From: Oscillospiraceae bacterium
GTDB taxonomy: Bacteria > Bacillota_A > Clostridia > Oscillospirales > Oscillospiraceae
NCBI GenBank assembly: GCA_017470325.1
Contig: JAFUES010000019.1
Location: 1 to 14,095, forward strand
Direction of reading: 5' to 3'
DNA length: 14,095 nt
Shown here: positions 6,674-14,095 of the stretch, one piece after another
Layout of the letters: each line of letters begins with the position of its first letter
How positions within the stretch are numbered: position 1 is the stretch's first letter
Position numbers and translations under genes: made by a program
Notes under the pieces: model-generated
Database searches by the model: none
The model's input: the letters and a program-made list of their open reading frames with translations, nothing else
What the model was told of the DNA's origin: nothing

Positions 6674-6703
6674 AAAAAACCGGCGGTCGATCGACCGCCG
6701 GTT
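6674..6703 (-). terminator. Terminator of the glutamate dehydrogenase gene
   Basis: A perfect 26-nt palindrome (6678-6703) starts 18 bases after the stop codon and is followed on the minus strand by a run of six T residues (two of them in the stem). Confidence 0.9.
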
Positions 6704-6721
6704 AACATAATATAGAGCCGC

Positions 6722-8104
<1,383 letters not shown>

Positions 8105-8131
8105 TTAGAGTCCAGCGAACTCTTTGTATAA

Positions 8132-8160
8132 ATTATACCACGCGTTTTTGCGCATTACAA
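8132..8160 (-). promoter_or_regulatory. Promoter of gdhA
   Basis: On the minus strand a -35 TTGTAA (8155-8160) and a perfect -10 TATAAT (8132-8137) are separated by 17 bases. The leader to the start codon is about 55 nt. Confidence 0.75.
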
Positions 8161-8240
8161 GAGAAAACATTGTTATTCATGAAACAATTGGAAAATGTCC
8201 ATGAGAAAAACTAATACAAAAGAATTGCGCCGTTTCCGCA

Positions 8241-8269
8241 TTGAAAACCGTGGGTATATCGTGTACAAT
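8241..8269 (+). promoter_or_regulatory. Promoter of galM
   Basis: A -35 TTGAAA (8241-8246) and a -10 TACAAT (8264-8269) have a 17-base spacer. They lie about 25 bases before the galM start, so the ribosome binding site falls close to the transcript start. Confidence 0.7.
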
Positions 8270-8295
8270 GAAGAAAAAAGACAGGGGGAGAGCGT

Positions 8296-9207
8296 ATGAT
8301 CAGGCAGACCGCTTTTGGAGACTATACACTGTATACAATGGAAAAAGATAACCTGGAGCTTTCGGTGACGGATCTGGGCGCCACGGTCACCAGTCTGCGC
8401 TACCGGGGCAGGGAGACCGTGCTGGGTTACGACAGCCCGGAGCTCTATCTGGAGAAAGGCGCCTATATCGGCGCGGTGATCGGGCGCTATGCCAACCGCC
8501 TGGGGGGCTCGGCCTTTGAGCTCAACGGCGTCACCTATCTGCTGCCGGCCAACGAAGGGCCCAATCAGCTGCACGGCGGCCCCATGTCCTATGACAAGCG
8601 CCGCTGGCAGGCGGAGATAAAGGGGGAGACGCTGCGTTTTTCCCTGTTCTCTCACGACGGGGACAATGGTTTCCCGGGGAATTTGACGGCTGTTGTTACC
8701 TACCGGCTGGAGGGGGACTGCCTGTATATGGACTACGAGGCGGAGAGCGACGCGGATACCGTGTACGCGCCCACCAGTCACATGTATTTCGATCTGGGCG
8801 GACAGGGACAGATCCTGGATGCGTGCCTGCGCGTCAATGCCGACCGGATCGTGGAAGTGGGTGAGGGCCTGATCCCCACAGGGCGGCTGCTGCCCGCGGA
8901 CGGCAAATTCGATTTCCGCGCTCTCCGCAGGGTGGCAGAGGACTATGACCACTGCTTCGTCCTCAATGGGGAGGATTGTTGTACTGTGGAGGATGGCGGG
9001 ATCCGGATGGAGATCCGGACGGATTTCCCCGCTGTACAGATCTATACGGGCAAGTTCCTGCCTGCACCTCATAAAGCCAACAGCGGGCTGGCCATCGAGC
9101 CGGAGTTCTATCCGGACAGCCCCAACCACCCGGACTTCCCGTCCACGCTGCTGCGGAAGGGGGAGCGCTTCCACCGCTGGGCTACTTACCGCTTTACAGA
9201 AGCATAA
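8296..9207 (+). CDS. galM: Aldose 1-epimerase (mutarotase)
   Basis: A 303-residue cytosolic enzyme that interconverts alpha and beta anomers of hexoses such as galactose and glucose, feeding the Leloir pathway. The ATG follows AGGGGGAG by about five bases. Family motifs appear in order: GAYIGAVIGRYANRL (Arg64), NQLHGG (His93), TSHMYFDLGG (catalytic acid His162), DHCFVL (219-223) and AIEPEFYPDSPNHPDFPS with catalytic base Glu268. It is shorter than the typical 340-350 residues but complete at both ends and in all active-site motifs. The usual N-H-x-Y-F-N-L motif reads S-H-M-Y-F-D-L here. No sugar kinase or transporter genes lie beside it, so its sugar partner is unknown. It is divergent from gdhA and convergent with nadE. 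Confidence 0.93.
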   Translation: MIRQTAFGDYTLYTMEKDNLELSVTDLGATVTSLRYRGRETVLGYDSPELYLEKGAYIGAVIGRYANRLGGSAFELNGVTYLLPANEGPNQLHGGPMSYDKRRWQAEIKGETLRFSLFSHDGDNGFPGNLTAVVTYRLEGDCLYMDYEAESDADTVYAPTSHMYFDLGGQGQILDACLRVNADRIVEVGEGLIPTGRLLPADGKFDFRALRRVAEDYDHCFVLNGEDCCTVEDGGIRMEIRTDFPAVQIYTGKFLPAPHKANSGLAIEPEFYPDSPNHPDFPSTLLRKGERFHRWATYRFTEA

Positions 9208-9215
9208 GCGTACAA

Positions 9216-9255
9216 AACAGGAAACGCCGCACGATGCCGTGCGGCGTTTCCTGTT
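9216..9255. terminator. Shared bidirectional terminator between galM and nadE
   Basis: A perfect 18-bp stem (9216-9233 with 9238-9255) with a 4-nt loop sits between two convergent genes, 8 bases after galM and 15 bases after nadE. The minus strand reads TTTTG after the stem. The plus strand has only TT then ATATC, so it should work better for nadE than for galM. Confidence 0.82.
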
Positions 9256-9270
9256 ATATCAGAAAATGAT

Positions 9271-11154
9271 TTACTTGGTCAGCTGCTCCAGATCCTGGAG
9301 AAACAGGGCGTTCTCCGCGTCGGAGGGGATCAGGAAGCCGTCCCGCGGGGAGACGGTGAAGGCCTCAACAGCGGGGCCGTCCATCAGGCAGCTGCGCTTG
9401 AACTGCTGGCTGAAGAGCCGCTTGCAGTAGCTGGTGAGCCAGCGGACCAGTTCCTCGTCGGTGAACTCGTTGGCATAGGCGATCTTGGCCAGTCGGAAGG
9501 TCTTGGAGGGGGTAAAGCCACAGATGAGCATCTTGTGGGTGAAGAAGTCCTGCAGGCTATAGGAGCCCACAGCGTCCTCGCTCTTCTGCTCGATCTGATC
9601 GTCATGGATAGGCAGTAGCTCCGGGGTGACCGGGCAGTCCAGCACGTCGTACAGGGCGGCCTTGAGCACCATGTCCTCGGTGGTGTCGGCGATATAACGC
9701 ACGTTGGCGCGCACCTGCGTCTTGGTCAGACCCAGGTTCACGTCGTACATGCTGGTGTGGTCGCCGTTGTAGGTGCACCAGCCGTCGATGAACTCACTCA
9801 GATCCTCGGTGCCCACGTCCAGGCCGTTGACCTTATTGGCGATGTCCATAAGCACCTGAGTGCGCTCACGGGCCTGGGCGTTTTCAAAGGCGATGGAGTA
9901 GTCGTCGTGGGCATGGCCGATGTCGTCAAAGTGCTGATAGACGCTCTTGCCGATGTCGATGACGCGGACCTCGGCGCCCATCTGCTCGGCCACGATGATG
10001 GCGTTGGACTTGGTGCGGGAGGAGGTGCCGAAGCAGGGGAGCGTGCAGGCCACCACATTGGTGGAGGGCAGGCCCATCCGCTTGACCGCCATGGCGCAGA
10101 CCATCACGCACAGGGTGGAGTCCACACCGCCGGAGATGCCGACCACACAGTGGTCCAGGCCGGCGTACTCCATGCGCTTGACCAGGCTGGACACCTGGAT
10201 ATCCAGCATCCGCTGGCAATAGTTGGGCAGTTCCTCGGTGGTGGCGGGCAGGTGCGGGTGCATGAGATATTTGCGGGTCAGGCGCGTGGAGACAGCCTTC
10301 TTGCCCCACTGGAACAGGCTGTATTCCTCATCCCAGCCGAAGGCGTTGGAAGCGCGGCGCAGGTTCACCATATGCTGCACATCGATCTCGCTGATTGCCA
10401 GACTGTCGGCGCCCTCTTCGGCTGCCAGGACCTGGCCGTTCTCGGCTACCAGGCACAGGCCGGAATAGGCGCGGTCGGTGCTGCTTTCGCCCTTGCCGGG
10501 GGCGGCCAGCACGATGCCGGCGGAAAGCTTGCGGGACTCATAGCGGACATTCAGCTCGTTCTCGTCCCGGGATGTGACCGTCTGGGGGAAGTTTGCCATC
10601 TGGGCGATCACAGTGGCACCGGCCTGGGCATGGCGGGCGGCAGGCGGGATCACAGCGTCCAGATCCGCACCCAACTCCACAGCCACCTTCAGGTCGGGCA
10701 TGGTATTGCTGGCAAACAGCGCATCCTGAGCCAGGGTCACGGTCTGACCGCACAGTTCAACTTCCTCCGCGTCCCATACGGGAGCGGCGAAATAGGCGGT
10801 GGCCTCCTGACTGGGGACCAGAGCCAGCAGTTCTCCGTCACAGATGGCAGCGGCCACGCTGTAAAGGCGGGACTTATGCTCATAGGGCAGGCCCACGAAA
10901 ACCAACATGTCGATGCCATCGGTGGCCTCCACTACGGCGGCCAGGGCCTTCTTGGCGCCCTCCAGGATCACCCGGTGGGTGAAAAGATCATAGCAGCTGG
11001 CACCGGTCAGCGTCAGCTCAGGGAACACCAGGACCTTGACGCCCTGCTTGTCCGCCTGGCGGATACAATCGATCACCCGCTGTGCGTTGTAGTTTGCGTC
11101 GGCGACCTTGATGACAGGAGCGGCCGCAGCGACTTTGATAAAACCGTCTTTCAT
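9271..11154 (-). CDS. nadE: NAD+ synthetase, glutamine-type architecture with a degenerate glutaminase site
   Basis: A 627-residue two-domain protein for the last step of NAD+ synthesis (amidation of deamido-NAD+ using ATP). The N-terminal carbon-nitrogen hydrolase domain (about 5-265) normally frees ammonia from glutamine with a Glu-Lys-Cys triad. Here Glu46 is kept (FPELTLTG). The Lys in the usual VPKSYLP is Ser115 (LVPSQEA), and the Cys in the usual VEICEDxxxPxPP is Gly162 (VELGADLDAVIPP). The synthetase domain (about 315-627) looks intact: PP-loop SGGVDS (341-346), ENAQARERTQ (424-433), GTEDLSE (448-454; usually GTGDLSE) and WCTYNGDHTSMY. I infer an ammonia-dependent enzyme. The start ATG has a weak AAAGGGTG site 10 bases upstream. 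It lies 51 bp downstream of the broken LTA-synthase gene and has its own possible promoter. Confidence 0.93.
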   Translation of the reverse strand: MKDGFIKVAAAAPVIKVADANYNAQRVIDCIRQADKQGVKVLVFPELTLTGASCYDLFTHRVILEGAKKALAAVVEATDGIDMLVFVGLPYEHKSRLYSVAAAICDGELLALVPSQEATAYFAAPVWDAEEVELCGQTVTLAQDALFASNTMPDLKVAVELGADLDAVIPPAARHAQAGATVIAQMANFPQTVTSRDENELNVRYESRKLSAGIVLAAPGKGESSTDRAYSGLCLVAENGQVLAAEEGADSLAISEIDVQHMVNLRRASNAFGWDEEYSLFQWGKKAVSTRLTRKYLMHPHLPATTEELPNYCQRMLDIQVSSLVKRMEYAGLDHCVVGISGGVDSTLCVMVCAMAVKRMGLPSTNVVACTLPCFGTSSRTKSNAIIVAEQMGAEVRVIDIGKSVYQHFDDIGHAHDDYSIAFENAQARERTQVLMDIANKVNGLDVGTEDLSEFIDGWCTYNGDHTSMYDVNLGLTKTQVRANVRYIADTTEDMVLKAALYDVLDCPVTPELLPIHDDQIEQKSEDAVGSYSLQDFFTHKMLICGFTPSKTFRLAKIAYANEFTDEELVRWLTSYCKRLFSQQFKRSCLMDGPAVEAFTVSPRDGFLIPSDAENALFLQDLEQLTK

Positions 11155-11170
11155 TTGTGTATCACCCTTT

Positions 11171-11200
11171 ATTCTAATATTCTGATATTGCCATAGTCAT
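11171..11200 (-). promoter_or_regulatory. Possible promoter of nadE
   Basis: On the minus strand a -10 TAGAAT (11171-11176) and a -35 ATGACT (11195-11200) have an 18-base spacer. It starts just after the end of the LTA-synthase remnant; no terminator separates the two, so read-through is also possible. Confidence 0.45.
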
Positions 11201-11205
11201 GATGT

Positions 11206-12099
11206 TCAGGGACTGTCCGGGGCGGTAAAGTACCGGTCTCGGTAATATTCCAGCCAGCTCAGCCTCTGCAGGGCGGTTTTTACCGCCTCGCCGGGCGCCT
11301 TGGTGAAGGCTTTGTCTTCCCAATAATAGCCGCCTGTGTGCATGATGGGAGTCAGCTGATAGACCTGGTTGGACAGTTAAATGTAACGGTCTCCCTGCCA
11401 GCCCAGCTGATCGAACACCAGCTTCATCAGGAAGCCGGGGCTGACGGCGGGACCCTCACCGGAGAGCTCGTGCCCGAGCATTTGCTCCGCGGCTTCGTTG
11501 GCCCAAAGCAGATAGGTGGTGGAATAGTAGTTGGTAAAGCCCGTCCAGGTGCCGGGATTCAGATCCACGCCCAGTTCCCGATATACCACGTTGTCGTCAC
11601 CCAACCAGGGCTTGTGGTCGCCGTAGACCAGAAGGACCACGGGCTCGTTGCTCTGGCGCAGCATCTCCACCGTATCCCACAGCAGGGCTGCTGTCTCGTG
11701 GACCGAACCCAGGTAGTTGTTGAGCACATGGGACGCGATGTCGGAGTATCCGCTGCCGTCCCAGTAGGAGTCATCATACACATATTCGCCGGTGCTGTAC
11801 GGCCCGTGCCCCTGCATGGTGACATTGAAGGAGAAAACCGGGGAGGTAGAGGCCAGACGGAGAAACTGTTTTGTGACCTCCGGGATGACCACCCGATCGC
11901 TCAGCCAGGGATCCGGCAGGTTTCCGATCAATTCCTCATAATGGTTCTCCCGGTACCAGTAGTCCGAGAAGCCCAGGTAGCGGTTGATATTCAGGCGGTT
12001 ATAGTAGCTCTCATAATGAGGGTGGCTGCCCACCGTGGTATAGCCCTGCCCGTCAAGATACCATACATAGGAGCCCGCATCGCTGCGGTAATCATGCAT
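11206..12099 (-). pseudogene. C-terminal sulfatase-fold part of a broken LTA synthase-family gene
   Basis: An open stretch of 240 codons from the ATG at 12099 reads as the second half of an LTA synthase/sulfatase-fold phosphoglycerol transferase. It contains GSYVWYLDGQGYTTVGSHPHY, NINRYLGF, TMQGHGPYS and the metal-site motif LLVYGDHKPWLGDD. A TAA at 11377-11379 stops it. The same frame then continues for 56 more sensible codons (LSNQVYQLTPIMHTGGYYWE, later WLEYYRDRYF) to a TGA at 11206-11208. One C-to-T change in a Gln codon would explain the stop. The first half of the catalytic domain, with the nucleophilic Thr and one metal-binding Glu of LtaS, is absent. No ribosome binding site precedes the ATG. 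Such enzymes normally transfer glycerol phosphate onto surface polymers; this copy should be inactive. Confidence 0.8.
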
Positions 12100-12412
12100 A
12101 TAGGTACTGCAAAAACAGCGCCGTGCCCAGAAAAGCCAGCCACTGGCGATTGATCAGAGCCAGCAAAAAAAGCTGAAACAACAGGATGGGGAGCCAGTTG
12201 AGCAGCAACAGCAGCGGATGGCGGAAGTAATCCCAAAACAGCTGGATATCCATCATGCCGATACCCAGCAGCAGGCTCAGCACACAGAGCCCGGCCGAGC
12301 TGACAAGCAGCATGGCCGCGCCCCAGAGATAGAACAGGATCCGCTGCCCGCCATTCGGCAGGTCCGACGGTCTCTTGGCAAACAGGAAGCTCTGTGCTCG
12401 TCTGGCGGCCAT
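12092..12412 (-). pseudogene. N-terminal membrane part of the same broken LTA synthase-family gene
   Basis: A 106-codon open frame begins three bases after the glyS stop codon. It encodes a short basic N-terminus and then hydrophobic segments at about 25-52, 67-87 and 91-105, like the first membrane helices of LTA synthase-type proteins, which usually have five. It stops after FLQYLYA at 12092-12094, where the sulfatase-like frame takes over one base out of phase. About 200 residues expected between the two parts (remaining helices and the start of the catalytic domain) are missing. An internal deletion with frame loss explains this best. Translation would be coupled to glyS; the only nearby AAGG is too close to the ATG to serve it well. 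Whether the short membrane peptide is made is unknown. Confidence 0.72.
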
Positions 12413-12415
12413 ACC

Positions 12416-13852
12416 TTAGAACTTGATGCGCTCAGCGATGTAGCTCTTGACCTCGCTGATGGGGATACGGACCTGCTGCATGCTGTCGCGCTCACGGACA
12501 GTGACGCAGTGGTCGGCCTCGTCGGTCTCGGTGCCCACAGTGTTGAAGTCAAAGGTGACGCAGAAGGGCGTGCCGATCTCATCCTCACGGCGATAGCGCT
12601 TGCCGATGGAGCCGGTCTCGTCGTAATCGCACATGAAGTCCTTGCTCAGCTCATTGTACAGCTCCATGGCCGGGCCGGTGAGGATCTCCTTGCGGCTCAG
12701 CGGCAGGATGGCGCACTTGAAGGGCGCCAGGGCCGGATGCAGGTGCAGCACGGTGCGCACATCGTCGTTGCCTTTCTTGTCCTGACCGACCACTTCCTCG
12801 TCGTAGGCGTCGCACAGGACGGAGAGTACCGTGCGCTCCACGCCCAGAGAGGGCTCGATCACGTAGGGGATGTAGTGCTCGTTTTTTTCCTGATCGTAAT
12901 AGGTCAGATCCTGACCGGAGACCTCCTGGTGACGGCTCAGGTCATAATTGGTGCGGTCTGCCACGCCCCAGAGCTCGCCCCAACCGAAGGGGAACAGGAA
13001 CTCAAAGTCCGTGGTGGCCTTGGAGTAGAAGCTCAGCTCTTCAGGATCGTGGTCCCGCAGGCGGAGGTTTTCATCCTTCAGGCCGATGGACAGCAGAAAG
13101 TCATGGCAGAAGCTGCGCCAATAATCGAACCACTCCAGGTCGGTATCGGGCTCGCAGAAGAACTCCAGCTCCATCTGCTCGAACTCGCGCACACGGAAGA
13201 TGAAGTTACCCGGGGTGATTTCATTGCGGAAGCTCTTGCCGATCTGGGCGATGCCGAAGGGCAGCTTGCGCCGGGTGGTGCGCTGGACGTTTACGAAGTT
13301 GGTGAAGATGCCCTGGGCGGTCTCAGGCCGCAGATATACGGTGTTCTTCGCGTCCTCGGTAACGCCCTGGAAGGTCTTGAACATCAGGTTGAACTGACGG
13401 ATATCGGTAAAGTTGTGCTTGCCGCAGCTGGGGCAGGGGATGTTGTGTTCCTCCACGAATTCCTTCATCTCCGCCTGGGAATAGGCGTCGATGGGGCGGG
13501 GCAACTCGAAGCCGGCGTCCTTGCACCAGTCCTCGATGATCTTATCGGCGCGGAAGCGCTCATGGCACTCACGGCAGTCCATCAGCGGATCGGAGAATCC
13601 GCCCAGATGGCCGGAGGCGACCCAGGTCTGGGGGTTCATGAGGATGGCGGCGTCCAGGCCCACGTTGTAGCGGTTTTCCTGTACGAACTTTTTCCACCAG
13701 GCGCGCTTCACATTGTTCTTCAGCTCAACACCCAGAGGGCCGTAGTCCCAGGTGTTGGCCAGGCCGCCGTAGATCTCGGACCCGGCGAAAATATAGCCGC
13801 GGTTCTTGCACAGGGCGACGATTTTGTCCATGGTTTTCTCTGTATTTTTCAT
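12416..13852 (-). CDS. glyS: Glycine--tRNA ligase, single-chain dimeric type
   Basis: A 478-residue class II synthetase that charges tRNA-Gly. This is the alpha2 form found in archaea, eukaryotes, actinobacteria and some Clostridia, not the glyQ/glyS alpha2beta2 form. The ATG at 13852 has AAAGGA six bases upstream; the frame runs further up but through promoter-like DNA. Features in order: [14 protein letters not shown] (28-41), a zinc-type pair of CxxC motifs (Cys93/Cys96 and Cys140/Cys143), RPETAQG (175-181), class II motif 2 FRNE (208-211) continuing [11 protein letters not shown], motif 3 [10 protein letters not shown] (333-342) and a C-terminal anticodon-binding domain (about 365-478) with [17 protein letters not shown]. 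All expected motifs are present. Only three bases separate its stop codon from the LTA-synthase remnant downstream. Confidence 0.96.
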   Translation of the reverse strand: MKNTEKTMDKIVALCKNRGYIFAGSEIYGGLANTWDYGPLGVELKNNVKRAWWKKFVQENRYNVGLDAAILMNPQTWVASGHLGGFSDPLMDCRECHERFRADKIIEDWCKDAGFELPRPIDAYSQAEMKEFVEEHNIPCPSCGKHNFTDIRQFNLMFKTFQGVTEDAKNTVYLRPETAQGIFTNFVNVQRTTRRKLPFGIAQIGKSFRNEITPGNFIFRVREFEQMELEFFCEPDTDLEWFDYWRSFCHDFLLSIGLKDENLRLRDHDPEELSFYSKATTDFEFLFPFGWGELWGVADRTNYDLSRHQEVSGQDLTYYDQEKNEHYIPYVIEPSLGVERTVLSVLCDAYDEEVVGQDKKGNDDVRTVLHLHPALAPFKCAILPLSRKEILTGPAMELYNELSKDFMCDYDETGSIGKRYRREDEIGTPFCVTFDFNTVGTETDEADHCVTVRERDSMQQVRIPISEVKSYIAERIKF

Positions 13853-13865
13853 TTTCCGTCCTTTC

Positions 13866-13884
13866 CTGCGGCTGGCTGCCGCAG
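13866..13884 (-). promoter_or_regulatory. Leader hairpin just upstream of the glyS ribosome binding site
   Basis: A perfect 7-bp GC-rich stem (CTGCGGC with GCCGCAG) with a 5-nt loop ends directly before GGAAAGGA. It could affect ribosome access. It has no T-run and is not part of a recognisable T-box. Confidence 0.55.
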
Positions 13885-13907
13885 AGAGTAAAAATTTTGA
13901 ACAACTT

Positions 13908-13936
13908 AATCTATCACATTTTTTCCCACTTCGCAA
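13908..13936 (-). promoter_or_regulatory. Possible promoter of glyS
   Basis: On the minus strand a -35 TTGCGA (13931-13936) and a -10 TAGATT (13908-13913) have a 17-base spacer, each matching 4 of 6 consensus bases. The -35 overlaps an inverted repeat described under findings. The leader would be about 50 nt. Confidence 0.5.
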
Positions 13937-14042
13937 TAAAAGATAAACACTTATCAAATAATAAGTGGGGCACAGGCCGCAAAAAAATGAAAAAAACCAG
14001 ACGCAGGGGGAAATTTTTGCTTCCCTAATGAAAAGAAAGGTG

Positions 14043-14048
14043 TATAAT
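14043..14048 (+). promoter_or_regulatory. Outward-facing -10 element at the right edge
   Basis: A perfect TATAAT on the plus strand in an AT-rich context, with no good -35 at normal spacing (TTGCTT is 20 bases away). About 40 bases later GAGG precedes an ATG at 14087 by six bases, which may be the start of a gene that continues outside the window. Only three codons of it are visible. Confidence 0.35.
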
Positions 14049-14095
14049 AGGGTTACATAACATAGAAACAACAGATGAGGTCCGGGATGGGAAAG

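Noticed and set aside
6678..6703. Perfect 26-nt palindrome as a protein binding site
   Set aside because: It lies just after the gdhA stop codon and is followed by a T-run on the coding strand, which is a terminator.
8173..9174. Minus-strand open frame opposite galM (333 codons)
   Set aside because: galM has the complete aldose 1-epimerase motif set and a good promoter and ribosome binding site; the opposite frame has none of these.
9757..11196. Long plus-strand open frame opposite nadE (479 codons)
   Set aside because: A shadow of nadE in the antisense frame; rich in Gly, His and Val, with no recognisable domain.
12377..12415. glyS and the LTA-synthase remnant as a deliberate fusion or overlapping gene
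   Set aside because: They are separated by a stop codon and three bases, and the downstream gene is clearly broken, so close packing in an old operon explains it.
13853..14095. T-box riboswitch upstream of glyS
   Set aside because: No T-box core sequence, specifier stem or leader terminator could be found in the 243 bases.

Overview
The window looks like chromosomal housekeeping DNA from a GC-rich gut-type member of the Clostridia (Bacillota, probably Oscillospirales). This is inferred from the strong GGAGG ribosome binding sites, the DUF1292 (YrzB) and BofC-C-like small proteins, the single-chain glycyl-tRNA synthetase, the SH3b/NlpC-P60 wall hydrolase and the overall look of the proteins. 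I see no insertion sequence, prophage, CRISPR array, tRNA or rRNA. No genus can be named from the sequence alone.

Left part (1-4770): three minus-strand genes for the cell surface. A class A penicillin-binding protein has an unusually acidic, Pro-rich tail. Next is a conserved 93-residue protein of unknown function that begins at TTG, then a secreted hydrolase with four SH3b repeats and an NlpC/P60 domain, closed by a strong terminator. The last two look like one operon with a hairpin between them.

Middle (4771-6720): two small plus-strand genes (a BofC-C-like membrane-anchored protein and an acidic DUF1292 protein). They are followed by a structured, terminator-ended region of about 197 nt that I read as 6S RNA (ssrS). 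A minus-strand lipoprotein with a Pro/Thr/Ala linker and an EF-hand-like calcium loop converges on it.

Right part (6722-14095): hexameric glutamate dehydrogenase (minus) is divergent from aldose 1-epimerase (plus). The epimerase converges on a glutamine-type NAD+ synthetase (minus). Upstream of nadE lies a broken LTA-synthase-type gene, immediately downstream of glyS, with its middle missing, a frame change and an in-frame stop. glyS has a leader hairpin but no recognisable T-box. A promoter-like element at the right edge points out of the window.

The most unusual reading is in nadE. The glutaminase domain keeps the catalytic Glu of the nitrilase triad but has lost both the Lys and the Cys, while the synthetase domain looks intact, so the enzyme probably depends on free ammonia. 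The other points worth checking are the decayed LTA-synthase gene and the 6S RNA whose possible -35 box lies inside the preceding gene's terminator. I did not find a convincing new multi-gene system.
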